This document shows positions 10,033 to 20,013 of a stretch of 64,000 nucleotides of DNA, piece by piece; the first letter of the stretch is position 1; every line of letters begins with the position of its first letter. The position numbers were made by a program, and so were the translations under genes. The notes below the pieces were generated by a model. It was given only the letters and a program-made list of their open reading frames with translations, did not search any database and was not told where the DNA came from. Origin of the DNA: Roseibacillus sp. (lineage in GTDB: Bacteria; Verrucomicrobiota; Verrucomicrobiia; Verrucomicrobiales; Akkermansiaceae); the NCBI GenBank assembly GCA_002709915.1, contig PARF01000088.1:1-64000 (forward strand), in the 5' to 3' direction.

Positions 10033-10503
10033 CTAGCTGCTACGGGACCAGAGGCTCACAAAGATAACTTCGTTGACGCCTGCTGCCGCCGCTGCACGAA
10101 TGACACGACGAACATAGGTAAAGTGCACTTTTCCATCAGCTCGAAGGTGAAGTCTGGGCTTCTGTCCCTTGAGGTCCCAGTTCTCCTTCTCCTTCTTAAT
10201 GAAGTCGACCAGATCATCGTCGTCCGCAAACACCTCCTTGCCGTCCGCCATGCGAAAACGGCCCTCCCCCGCAAACTCGTCGCTATAGACGTTAACCACG
10301 ATGCGACCCATCTTATCATTTTGCTTTTCGGAGTAACGCGCAATGGGCACCTGCACGCGCTTATCCATTTCCACGATGATAAGGGTGGCATTAACGATGA
10401 AGAAAATCAGCAGAAGGAAGACCATGTCGATCATGGGCGACATGTCGACCTGGGTATCATCCTCCTGCTGTTGCTGGCTAGCGCGCAGTTTATTGGAAGC
10501 CAT
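10033..10503 (-). CDS. ExbD/TolR-family biopolymer transport protein, second paralog
   Basis: VDMSPMIDMVFLLLIFFIVNATL TM segment with conserved Asp. Confidence 0.92.
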   Translation of the reverse strand: MASNKLRASQQQQEDDTQVDMSPMIDMVFLLLIFFIVNATLIIVEMDKRVQVPIARYSEKQNDKMGRIVVNVYSDEFAGEGRFRMADGKEVFADDDDLVDFIKKEKENWDLKGQKPRLHLRADGKVHFTYVRRVIRAAAAAGVNEVIFVSLWSRSS

Positions 10504-10551
10504 AGGTCGTGCTGATTAAGGGGCCAGAAAAGGAAGCAGCGCCGTCGTTAT

Positions 10552-11340
10552 TTAGACTGCGATTCCTTCCGGGATCTTGGCAAGATAGGCGTCCTGATTA
10601 ACGGTCTGGATAGAGGCATTGATCAACTCCTCGGAAGTATGGTGAGCTTCTGCCACCAAATTGTTTAACCTATTCTTGAAGAAGAAGTAGGAAATCAAGG
10701 AGGGGATGGCGGTCAACAGTCCCCAGAAGGTAGTCAGGAGTGCGATCTGGATGTCTCCTGCAAGCTGGGCGGGCTCGGCGGCACCAGTCGAGCTGAGGAC
10801 ACCGAAGGCGTTAACCATTCCATAAACTGTTCCGAACAGGCCGAGCATGGGAGCTGCCTGCGCAATAAGCGCGATGTAATTAATCCACACCATGTTCTTC
10901 CGGCTTTCGTTAATGGTGAAGTCTGCAACTGCATCCTCTACTCCATCTCTTCCAAGGTCCTCAGGCTTGGTAGCATCAATATTGGGCAATGAGTAGGCGA
11001 GCATCCGACCAAGGTAGCTCGGATGCGAGGCTGCGAGCTCAATCGCGGAGCGAACCCTGCAGTTCATCATATGATCGAGCAGGGCCGCCTTAAGATCATC
11101 GGGACAAAACTTCGGCTTGGTGAGATTGATAAAGTTGAAAACGCTGAGGGCAAGCAGGGCGATGATAGCGAGTGCTATGAGCCCCATAGGCCAGCCCCCA
11201 TCCAGAACCCACTTCTGGAGAGCATTCTTTTCACCCGTTGGCGCTTCACCCTGCGCCATGAGGCCAGGAGCCGAGACAAGGAGAGTAGTGAGCACTAGTG
11301 AAGAAGCGCTGAAGAGACCTTTCTTGGTTTTATAGATCAT
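10552..11340 (-). CDS. MotA/TolQ/ExbB proton channel family protein
   Basis: APMLGLFGTVYGMVNAF and LLTTFWGLLTAIPSLISYFFF motifs; upstream of two exbD genes. Confidence 0.93.
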   Translation of the reverse strand: MIYKTKKGLFSASSLVLTTLLVSAPGLMAQGEAPTGEKNALQKWVLDGGWPMGLIALAIIALLALSVFNFINLTKPKFCPDDLKAALLDHMMNCRVRSAIELAASHPSYLGRMLAYSLPNIDATKPEDLGRDGVEDAVADFTINESRKNMVWINYIALIAQAAPMLGLFGTVYGMVNAFGVLSSTGAAEPAQLAGDIQIALLTTFWGLLTAIPSLISYFFFKNRLNNLVAEAHHTSEELINASIQTVNQDAYLAKIPEGIAV

Positions 11341-11582
11341 GGTTGGTTCCGGGTTCTTGACGCGCGTCTTTGATGCTTGAAGCGCGGCGTGAGATTCTCC
11401 AAGGAGATGGGGGCGAGTAAAGGCTGGTTTTGAAAAATCTGCTGCCCCAAAAGGGGAGGATGCTAACTTAGGCTACGAATATCCGTTTATCCCTTAACAA
11501 AAGGGTCAAAGAGGAATGACCTGCCAGCTTCGGAAGCCCTCTCTCCCGGTATATTTTACGACATCGAATGGTTCATAGGCGT

Positions 11583-12236
11583 TCATGCCTTCCTGATTTT
11601 GACGGGAGATCGGCGCTTCGGGAACAAAGCCCGGCAAATTTCGCACACCCGCCCATCACATCCCCGAGCACTACAAAACTCCCTTCCATAGAAGATGATT
11701 TGCAGATGCAACTGGTTCCAGCTTTCCCGCGGGAACAGCCGCTTGAGAGCTCTTTCTGTATCTACAACGTTTTTCCCACTCGCCAACCCCCAACGTTGAG
11801 CGAGCCGGTGGATGTGAGTGTCTACCGGAAATGCAGGAACACCAAAAGCCTGTGAGATTACTACCGAGGCCGTTTTATGCCCAACTCCCGGGAGTGCTTC
11901 GAGGGCATCGAGGGAAGCTGGCACTTCTCCACCATGATTCTCCATGAGCATTTTCGAGAGCCCTGAGATCGCCTTCGCCTTCCGGGGAGCGAGACCGCAG
12001 GACCTGATCGCGGCCTTGATCTCCTTTTCTGGAACTTCCTGCATTTGCTCCGGTGTATCCGCGAGGGCAAACAGCGCCGGGGTCACCTCGTTTACACGCG
12101 CATCCGTGCACTGTGCGGATAGCAGAACGGCTATCAGGAGAGTGAACGCGTCTTTGTGGTCCAGAGGAACGGGTGTCTCCGGATAAAGCTCGGCGAGACG
12201 CCGGTGAATAAATTCTGCTCTCTCTGCTCTCGTCAT
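11583..12236 (-). CDS. nth: Endonuclease III
   Basis: LLSAQCTDARVNEVTPALF; LPGVGHKTASVV...VDTHIHRLAQRWGLA; C-terminal Cys cluster CSARGCDGRVCEIC. Confidence 0.96.
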   Translation of the reverse strand: MTRAERAEFIHRRLAELYPETPVPLDHKDAFTLLIAVLLSAQCTDARVNEVTPALFALADTPEQMQEVPEKEIKAAIRSCGLAPRKAKAISGLSKMLMENHGGEVPASLDALEALPGVGHKTASVVISQAFGVPAFPVDTHIHRLAQRWGLASGKNVVDTERALKRLFPRESWNQLHLQIIFYGREFCSARGCDGRVCEICRALFPKRRSPVKIRKA

Positions 12237-12257
12237 GTCATCGAGAGAGAGCCCGCC

Positions 12258-12986
12258 TCACAGAGAGGGATTGGCTGCATCTCTCTGTGCGGCCTGCACA
12301 ACCCTTTGTCGGCGAATTTTGGCGAGAGTTGCATAATACATCATTGCGCAGTGCGCATATTTGGTTCGTCCACGCAGAAGATTCGCCGACTGCTCCCAGG
12401 AACCCCATCGGATCACATTAATCTCAACATCACGAGTGGCCCACTTTCTCATCAGCTTCAACGTGGGATGATAGATATCAATCGTGTTTGTCCCTGCCAA
12501 CGAACGTCCATAGTCGTCGACGACATAGACGTGCGGAAGCCCCTTGATCCTGAATGCAGTTCCAACGGGATAGCGCGACCAGTCAGCGGCGGCGCTCCTG
12601 ACCCGGCCATACTTGAGGGTTGTGCCCATCGCGTTCAGGCGGCCTTCTGCACCTGCTTCATTCTCCTGATGCGAGTAAGACGTCGTGCGCACGAAACGAT
12701 GCCGCACCGATTCGCTATGGTAGGTAGGGCGGCCATGCCGGTCGACTGGCAAGGTCGAGGCCGAAGCCTTCACTGCCAGATCGACCTGAGCCGGCAAAAA
12801 CCCATCGACTTGCGGGCCGTTCGCAGAGGACCAGAGAGAGCGGAGCCATGCGGCTTGGGCAGGCTTCGCCGTTTCGCGCTTGCTCTGCGCGTCGGCCACC
12901 GAGGTCGCAGGCTGGAAAAAGCTGCAGCTAGGCAGGAAACCGATGGCAAGAATGGCCAACGCCAAATTGAGGAGCAGGACTTTCAT
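12258..12986 (-). CDS. 3D-domain lipoprotein
   Basis: Lipobox-like LPSC; YPVGTAFRIKGLPHVYVVDDYGRSLAGTNTIDIY resembles the 3D (Asp-Asp-Asp) domain. Confidence 0.65.
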   Translation of the reverse strand: MKVLLLNLALAILAIGFLPSCSFFQPATSVADAQSKRETAKPAQAAWLRSLWSSANGPQVDGFLPAQVDLAVKASASTLPVDRHGRPTYHSESVRHRFVRTTSYSHQENEAGAEGRLNAMGTTLKYGRVRSAAADWSRYPVGTAFRIKGLPHVYVVDDYGRSLAGTNTIDIYHPTLKLMRKWATRDVEINVIRWGSWEQSANLLRGRTKYAHCAMMYYATLAKIRRQRVVQAAQRDAANPSL

Positions 12987-13161
12987 GAAAACAGGCAGGG
13001 GGGCTTGATTGTCAATAAAACCAAGTGAGTGCTCGGCCGCATTTTTTAGTCTAACAAGCCCTCTCCCACAACACTTTATTCACAAAACTGTTCGCGTAAA
13101 GGATCACTCTTGGGAAAAGCGTGAACTCCAACTTGCCTTCTGAAAGATTGGCTCCCTTGAG

Positions 13162-14064
13162 TTGGGGCTTGGTCCCCGCGACTCTTCCTGCTTCCTTGAA
13201 CTGGTGACCCCAGTTCACTCGCTCATCGAGTATCTTCAGCAGCTTGCACGCCATGGCGAACGACACATTCGCCTCGATGAACAAGCCAAGGAGATCCTCC
13301 GTGAGAGGATCCGCAGAGGGAAACGCACGGTCAACGCGGCCCCGAGGCATCCTACAGGCGCCAAGGCAACGGATATTCACTCCAGCAAAAGGCAACCGGC
13401 TGAGGCTCCTCTCGTGAAACTTAAGGCAGAAGGCGGCAGCGCGATCGAGAAACTCACTTCTCTCAGGATGCAGGCCGAAACATGGGAACCTGCCCTTTCA
13501 CTGTCATCACTTCGCGACACCATGGTGTTTGCGACGGGCAACCCTGAAGCTGATCTAATGCTGGTTGGAGAGGCCCCAGGCTACGAGGAGGAGCGGCGAG
13601 GCCTGCCCTTTGTTGGAAAAGCCGGTCAAAAACTGGACCAGATCCTGATGGCGATGGGATTTTCCCGGGAGAGTGTCTATATCTCCAACATCTGCAAATT
13701 TCGTCCTGCCCTTAAAAACCAGACCACTAATAACCGCAAACCAACTCCTCTGGAGATGCAGGCCTGCCTTCCCTTTGTGAGAGCGGAAATCGAAATCGTC
13801 CGACCTAAATGTATTGTCGCTCTGGGCGGAACCGCGGCAGAAGGGCTCCTGAATTATGAAAATCAACCAGTAGGCCGCATGCGAGAGCGATGGCATGAAT
13901 TTGAAGGCATTCCACTCAGGGTAACTTACCATCCATCCTACCTGCTTCACAACGACTCGGCGGTTACTGAAAAACGCAAAGTGTGGGAAGATATGTTAAG
14001 CGTTATGGAGTTTCTGGAGATGCCGATATCTCAAAAGCAGCGCGCATTTTTTGCTAAAAAATAG
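13162..14064 (+). CDS. Uracil-DNA glycosylase superfamily protein, family-4-like
   Basis: GEAPGYEEERRGLPFVGKAGQKL; YISNICKFRP; IVALGGTAAEGLL; VTYHPSYLL; start uncertain. Confidence 0.88.
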   Translation: MGLGPRDSSCFLELVTPVHSLIEYLQQLARHGERHIRLDEQAKEILRERIRRGKRTVNAAPRHPTGAKATDIHSSKRQPAEAPLVKLKAEGGSAIEKLTSLRMQAETWEPALSLSSLRDTMVFATGNPEADLMLVGEAPGYEEERRGLPFVGKAGQKLDQILMAMGFSRESVYISNICKFRPALKNQTTNNRKPTPLEMQACLPFVRAEIEIVRPKCIVALGGTAAEGLLNYENQPVGRMRERWHEFEGIPLRVTYHPSYLLHNDSAVTEKRKVWEDMLSVMEFLEMPISQKQRAFFAKK

Positions 14065-14204
14065 GCGGCAGAAAGTTTCACGATACAGAAGTAAAATTTC
14101 TTGTACGAATCAAGGTGGATCCGTCGTTTCATCTTTGAGGCGGCTGACATCCTTTGCCAGCCCCGACCCTTTCTACTCTTCTTTGCGGTCTATAGAAAAG
14201 GTCC

Positions 14205-14239
14205 AGCCCCGCCGGATCGGTCTCCGGCGGGGCTTTTTT
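14205..14239 (+). terminator. Intrinsic terminator
   Basis: Perfect 12-bp stem AGCCCCGCCGGA / TCCGGCGGGGCT followed by TTTTT. Confidence 0.92.
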
Positions 14240-14351
14240 GTGTAACCCGGAATAACTGACGACTCAGTAGATCCTGCTGCAAATCCATTAAGCTTGTTTC
14301 CCGTAGTGCTGTTCTTTGACAATTGGCTCTTCGAATTCCAAGCTACCGCTG

Positions 14352-16451
14352 ATGGCCGATCATCCTTTCCTCGCTGAGAATTTCCACATTCCGTGGTCGC
14401 AACTGATCCCCGAAAAGGTGGAGGTCGATATAGAAGCTGGCATCCTTGAGGCTCAGCAGCGCATCGATGAAATCTGCTCCGTTCCTCAGGAGCAGTTAAC
14501 CTATGACAATACTTTTGCTGCTCTTGAAGCAGCCACCGAATCCCTCTCTCGTGGCTGGGGCAGGCTTAACCATCTCTCTTCTGTCCGAGACAACGAAACC
14601 CAGCGAAGCGCGCTGAACAAGATGCTTCCAAAGGTCACGGCCTTCCACGCCTCAATTCCCCTCAACGCTGAATTGTGGGCAACCTTGAAGTCTTTTGCGG
14701 AGTCCGATTCTGTCAAGAATCTCGACCCCGTATCAAAGCGTTTCGTTGAGGAAACCTGTGCAGAATTTCGCGACGCCGGGGCAGATTTACCTGCGGACAA
14801 AAAAGCGCGCATGGCCCAGTTGCAGAGTGAATTAGCTAAGGCCACAAAGAAGTTCGGAGAAAACGTCTTGGACTCCGTAAAAGAATGGGAACTCATTGTT
14901 GAAGACGAGACCCTGCTGGCAGGGCTGCCGGAGAGCAGCCGAGCGTCTGCCCGTGCGGATGCGGAGGCTAAGGGACTCGGTTCGCCAGAGGCTCCCTGCT
15001 GGCGTTTCAACATGCAATTTCCCTCCTTCTATCCAGTACTCCAATACGCAGATAGCGAAAAGCTGCGTAAGATGGTCTTTGAGGGAAGGGGTTCCATCGG
15101 GCGCAACGGCAAGTTCGATAATTCAACTCTCATCTGGGAAATAGTCCGGCTCCGCCAAGAAAAGGCAGAGCTGCTGGGATTCGCAAATTTCGCCGACCTC
15201 AATTTACAGCGCAGCATGGTTGGTAATGGCGCCAAGGCACTTGGTTTTGTTGAAGACCTCCATGCGCGCATCGTCGATGCGTTCCGCACGGAATGCCACC
15301 AGCTCGAAAGCTACAAGGCCCGCAAAACCGGTGGAGAACCGGCCCGTCTGGAGCCCTGGGAAGTATCCTACTGGGCAGAGAAACAGCGCAAGGAACAGTA
15401 TAATTTTGATGACGAAGACCTGCGCCCCTACTTCCAGGTCGACAACGTCATGAAGGGCCTGTTCGGTCTGACGAGCCGGCTCTTTGGAATAACAATCACG
15501 TCTCGCCAGAGTATCTTCCTGGAACCGGGGGATTCACCGTCCGAGGAAAAGGTCGAGGTATGGCACCCTGAGGTCAGCTTTTACGACTTGCATGATACGG
15601 AATCAGGCGAGCTCCTTGGCTCTTTCTATGCCGACTGGCATCCCCGGGAATCGAAACGCAGCGGAGCATGGATGAATTACCTCGAGACCGGGCTGCCCGG
15701 GACCGCAGACAATGAACGCAAACCGCATCTCGGGCTGATCACTGGCAACCTCACCAAGCCCATAGGCGATCAACCTGCTCTGCTCACCCACAGCGAAGTA
15801 GAAACGATTTTCCATGAATTTGGCCATCTTCTTCACCAGCTCCTCAGTGATGTTCCGGTGAAAAGCCTTTCCGGGGTAAATGTCCCGCGTGACTGGGTCG
15901 AGTTGCCTTCACAAATCATGGAGAACTTCTGCTGGGACCGGGACTCTCTCAACTTCTTTGCCCGACACCACGAAACCGCCGAGCCCATTCCCGAGGAGCT
16001 GTTTGAAAAAATGATCGCCGCCCGAAACTACCTGAGTGCCTCTGCCACCATGCGTCAGCTGGCACTGGGTAAGCTTGACCTCGAACTGCATACTCAGCCT
16101 TCCGCGTATCTCGATCGCGATCTAGACGAGGTCGACCACGAAATACTGGAGGACTACAAGGCCGTTCTGGGCTCGCCTACCCCAACCATCGCTCGCCAGT
16201 TTAACCATCTTTTCGATAGCCCCGGAGGATACGCCGCAGGCTACTACTCCTACAAATGGTCAGAGGTTCTCGACGCAGACGCGTTCACTCGCTTCAGGGT
16301 CGAGGGCGTGCTGAACCCTGACACCGGGCGGGCATTTCGAGATCATATCCTGAGTACGGGCAATTCACGCCCTGTGGACGAACTCTACCGTGAGTTCATG
16401 GGCCGGGACCCGGAGTTACAGCCACTGCTCGAGCGCAATGGATTAGCTTAA
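14352..16451 (+). CDS. M3 family metallopeptidase (oligopeptidase A-like)
   Basis: TIFHEFGHLLHQLLS zinc motif; PGGYAAGYYSYKWSEVLDADAF; ORF opens at 14316. Confidence 0.95.
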   Translation: MADHPFLAENFHIPWSQLIPEKVEVDIEAGILEAQQRIDEICSVPQEQLTYDNTFAALEAATESLSRGWGRLNHLSSVRDNETQRSALNKMLPKVTAFHASIPLNAELWATLKSFAESDSVKNLDPVSKRFVEETCAEFRDAGADLPADKKARMAQLQSELAKATKKFGENVLDSVKEWELIVEDETLLAGLPESSRASARADAEAKGLGSPEAPCWRFNMQFPSFYPVLQYADSEKLRKMVFEGRGSIGRNGKFDNSTLIWEIVRLRQEKAELLGFANFADLNLQRSMVGNGAKALGFVEDLHARIVDAFRTECHQLESYKARKTGGEPARLEPWEVSYWAEKQRKEQYNFDDEDLRPYFQVDNVMKGLFGLTSRLFGITITSRQSIFLEPGDSPSEEKVEVWHPEVSFYDLHDTESGELLGSFYADWHPRESKRSGAWMNYLETGLPGTADNERKPHLGLITGNLTKPIGDQPALLTHSEVETIFHEFGHLLHQLLSDVPVKSLSGVNVPRDWVELPSQIMENFCWDRDSLNFFARHHETAEPIPEELFEKMIAARNYLSASATMRQLALGKLDLELHTQPSAYLDRDLDEVDHEILEDYKAVLGSPTPTIARQFNHLFDSPGGYAAGYYSYKWSEVLDADAFTRFRVEGVLNPDTGRAFRDHILSTGNSRPVDELYREFMGRDPELQPLLERNGLA

Positions 16452-16466
16452 CGCAAAAGGTTGCTG

Positions 16467-17978
16467 TCAATTTTGGGCAGCCCGGAAGCGACTCGGAAGC
16501 CACGACGTTGCCACGACGTCCTCGATTTCCACTATCGCGCCCGAGAACCCCTGGGTATCAACTTCCATCTTATGTTGCAGGAGAAGCAGAGCCATCACGG
16601 CTTCGTGGCGATTGAAGGTAACGGGCCGGTTCCGCAACGCGTCCGAAATTTTCCAGTCATCACCAAGGTCTCTGGGCGCATAGGCTAGGACTCTGTGTTG
16701 CTCCGCTCGATCATGAAGGATGTAGCTCCGCCACTTCCCGTTATCGTATCCACTAATGTAGAGATCTGTAGGATGGAGCCAGACCCTCATTTCAACTGGA
16801 GCCTCCGGCTGACTGGATAGAAATTCTGTCCAAGGCAGATCTCCCACTTCCGCGAAAAATTCCCAGAAGACCTTTGGCATGGATCCCTCAGGAAGCAGCA
16901 AAAGCCTTCTGCCCTTCTCTCCCGGAGAGTCGATCTGGTAGAGGAACTGTGGCTTACCACCCTTTCCAAGTGCACGATCCTGCAAAGTAAGTTTGTAGGC
17001 GTCAGGCTTTGAGAGAGGTTTAAAATAGCGCTCAAACTTATTGCGGATGAGCTCTGATTCCCAAACAAATGGCAGAGCTGCCTGCGCGCTGGTTGCATTC
17101 AGGTAACCCCGCGCAACAGTCTCGGCTATCGCCGCTTCGGGATCATCTTTCATCAGCTGACTCAGGCCTCCTGTTTGAGGGCTTGTCAGCGTTAGCTCTT
17201 CTCCCACTTTTTCTCCGCCAGCAAGGAAGGTCCCAGTCCATAAAATGACCACCACGCTCAGCAGGGCGACCCCTGTCAGGGCGATCAGAACCGTGGTTTT
17301 TGGAAAGCTTCGAATGACCCCCGAACTCCCTGCGCCGGGCTGCGCAGAATTTGCCTCCTCGGTCCAATCCTTCTGACCGTGTCTCTCCCGCTGAAAGGCA
17401 TGTGCTATTTGGGCCGCTTCCCGCCGGACCAATACCCGAGCCTCAACTGGATTTGCCTTGATTGTCTCTTTGCTCGCACCCGTTTCCTGAGGGTCCAGAT
17501 GGACGACCTCAGAAGTGCTCTCTCCGATACTCCCTTGCCCTCCACCTGCGCTTACTTCACTGGATAAAGCTTCGGCGGATTGTTCCTGTTTGCTTTTAAG
17601 ATCTATATCCTCTTCTTCAGAGAGCAATTGCGCCTTCTCCTCATGCCGATTTAGCCTCTCATCCAAAACTCCCACGCTGTCAGCAAGAGCTTTCAGAGCT
17701 CTAGCGAGAGTAACATCGGTGGTGTCGCTCTCGGCGGATTCAGCAACGGGTTTCTTGAAGCGCTCGACGAGAAGGGCAGATTTATCCGCAACCGAACTCA
17801 AGTCTATCGGGGCAAATTCCTCCGGAAGAGCCATACTGACAGGAATTGCCATCTGCGTATCGCATTCCCTGTAGCGAACTTTTACCTGACACCCGGGGCA
17901 TATTTTTTCTGCTCTTGAGGTGAGCTCCTCAAAAGTAACTTCGGCGCCACAGGCAGCACATTTAAGGGTTACAGCCAT
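16467..17978 (-). CDS. Zinc-ribbon, single-TM hypothetical protein
   Basis: N-terminal CAAC...CPGC; TM segment VLIALTGVALLSVVVILW; ORF opens at 18050, start at 17978 (MAVTLKCAACG) preferred. Confidence 0.65.
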   Translation of the reverse strand: MAVTLKCAACGAEVTFEELTSRAEKICPGCQVKVRYRECDTQMAIPVSMALPEEFAPIDLSSVADKSALLVERFKKPVAESAESDTTDVTLARALKALADSVGVLDERLNRHEEKAQLLSEEEDIDLKSKQEQSAEALSSEVSAGGGQGSIGESTSEVVHLDPQETGASKETIKANPVEARVLVRREAAQIAHAFQRERHGQKDWTEEANSAQPGAGSSGVIRSFPKTTVLIALTGVALLSVVVILWTGTFLAGGEKVGEELTLTSPQTGGLSQLMKDDPEAAIAETVARGYLNATSAQAALPFVWESELIRNKFERYFKPLSKPDAYKLTLQDRALGKGGKPQFLYQIDSPGEKGRRLLLLPEGSMPKVFWEFFAEVGDLPWTEFLSSQPEAPVEMRVWLHPTDLYISGYDNGKWRSYILHDRAEQHRVLAYAPRDLGDDWKISDALRNRPVTFNRHEAVMALLLLQHKMEVDTQGFSGAIVEIEDVVATSWLPSRFRAAQN

Positions 17979-18147
17979 CGTCCAGTGATAGCAGGGACTA
18001 TGGCCCTTGCCGTGAACGCGATCTTGCCCGCGGCATCCCGTCGGAAACAAGGAAGAAGATTGCCCCCTCTAAAAACCATATCCTTACAGCATCCCGAGCT
18101 CTGTCGAAATCCCGGACGATTCCCCTCGAAACTGCACTAAGTGCTCT

Positions 18148-18354
18148 CTATTTGCCGGCAACATCACGACGCGCTGCCATTTTATCCGGATCCTTCTCCG
18201 CCGTGATCCTCTCCTCCGATTCTTCCGCGGCGGAGATTGCACTTGAAGGAGAGGTCCGAAGGTGACTCTCGATTGGCACTTCCCGGAAAAAGGTCAGTGC
18301 TAACCACACAAGAATCAGCGCTCCTGCTGAGGTAACGAAGAGTCGGAGGGTCAT
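18148..18354 (-). CDS. Small hypothetical membrane protein
   Basis: 68 aa with one N-terminal TM; competing overlapping ORF 18182..18412. Confidence 0.35.
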   Translation of the reverse strand: MTLRLFVTSAGALILVWLALTFFREVPIESHLRTSPSSAISAAEESEERITAEKDPDKMAARRDVAGK

Positions 18355-18479
18355 TCGAAATAATCTTCACCAAGGGAAGGCAGTAAGCGTCTCTTAAATA
18401 TAAGTTTTGCACAATCTATTTTCTCCGCAATTGGGTAGAGCAATAGCCAATCCTCACACAATCCGCACCCTAACGGACT

Positions 18480-19913
18480 CTAACGCCGCCCCAGGACGCA
18501 GGCATCCGAAGCAACGCCATAGCGGTCCACGCTACAAACCGCAACGGCGTCCGGAGAACCACTCAGGTTTACGCTCAGACTAGATCCATGCATCACCGCA
18601 TAGGTGTTCCAACTCCGGCCGTAACGAGCTTGGACAACATACTTCATGGTAGACGGAACCTTCGACCATTGCACGAGGGTCATCCCTTTACTGGTCATCG
18701 CCCGGGCGCGGGGTGCCCGGGGCCTCATCTTGCTTAACCACGGCATTGGTGGCACCAGAGCAGGGTGAGTGTAAATACTCTTGCTTAAGGCCGTGGTTAT
18801 GCCCCCTCGGTTTTCCATCAGGGCCTTCGAGCTCCAATGAACATGTCCGGCATAGTTTCGGCCTACGGTGCGAGAGAGTCGTAGCTGATTCACGATTTCG
18901 CTAGCTGGTCGGCCTGGATCCTCAGTAGACTTGATCCGAGCCGTTGCAAGTCCGGGCCACACGGGACGACCGCCTTGGGCTCGCCACCATTCAAGGAGCA
19001 GCGAGAAACTCTGAGGTCCCTTGATCCGCCAGTAGAGCTGGGGAGAAAGGTAATCGCACCACCCTGAAGTCAACCACTTCCAGGAGTCCGCAGCCAGATG
19101 TTCATAGGCGTTGATATGGGCGGTGGTTCCCCGGGGGACTCCTGGCTTCCAAATCCCAAAGGGGCTGATCCCGACGCGCACCCACGGCTTGATTCCCTTC
19201 ACTTTCCTATACATCCCCCGCACAAAGGAGTCCACATAGGCCCGCCGTTGCGCAGGTGTCTTGCCATCTGGAAAATCAGGGGTGGGACGCCCTTTGACGA
19301 GATCGGGATACGGGTAAAAATAATCATCAATATGGATTCCATCCACGTCGTAACGCCTCACCACATCGGCTATGACGTCCAAGGCTCGGCGCCTCGTAAA
19401 ACTGCTCGCCGGGTCCAGCCACCGATGGAGCTTGAAGTCGCGTATGATTGATGGGTGCGTCCGAGAAACGTGATCTGGAGAAACCCAGTGGTCCCGGTGA
19501 GGCGCTGCCCGGAATGGATTAAACCAGGCGTGAACCTCGATATTACGAGCGTGGGCCTGCTTGATGCAGAAGGCGAGTGGATCGTAGCCCGGATCTCTTC
19601 CCATCGTGCCTGTGAGCCATGGAGACCAAGGCTCAATCCGCGATCGGTAGAGGGCATCGGCCTGAGGGCGGACCTGAAAAATCACCGCGTTCATACGCAA
19701 TGAGGCCATACGATCCAGAATCCGGGTCAGCTCGGCCTGCTGCCGATGGGCACTCAGTCCCTTTCTCGAAGGCCAGTCAATGTTGTAGACGCAGGCGACC
19801 CACGCCGCCCGAAATTCTCGGTCGGGAGCCGGAGCTTTCTCGGTGCTTCCAACGTAACTCTGGGCCGCCGCACCGCAGACAAAGACTACCCATACAACTA
19901 ATGGTCGAAGCAT
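18480..19913 (-). CDS. Secreted glycosyl hydrolase family 10-like protein (YngK/DUF187-like)
   Basis: EFRAAWVACVYNIDWPSRKGL, VHAWFNPFRA, YDVDGIHIDDYFYPYP; signal peptide. Confidence 0.92.
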   Translation of the reverse strand: MLRPLVVWVVFVCGAAAQSYVGSTEKAPAPDREFRAAWVACVYNIDWPSRKGLSAHRQQAELTRILDRMASLRMNAVIFQVRPQADALYRSRIEPWSPWLTGTMGRDPGYDPLAFCIKQAHARNIEVHAWFNPFRAAPHRDHWVSPDHVSRTHPSIIRDFKLHRWLDPASSFTRRRALDVIADVVRRYDVDGIHIDDYFYPYPDLVKGRPTPDFPDGKTPAQRRAYVDSFVRGMYRKVKGIKPWVRVGISPFGIWKPGVPRGTTAHINAYEHLAADSWKWLTSGWCDYLSPQLYWRIKGPQSFSLLLEWWRAQGGRPVWPGLATARIKSTEDPGRPASEIVNQLRLSRTVGRNYAGHVHWSSKALMENRGGITTALSKSIYTHPALVPPMPWLSKMRPRAPRARAMTSKGMTLVQWSKVPSTMKYVVQARYGRSWNTYAVMHGSSLSVNLSGSPDAVAVCSVDRYGVASDACVLGRR

Positions 19914-20013
19914 CAGACCTGAACGTTTCAGGTTTCCTTACTATTTCCAAGGCGATTCGACGGACCTCCTTCCCACATCTGGCTCTCCAATAGTCCCCAA
20001 GATGATCCAGCTC

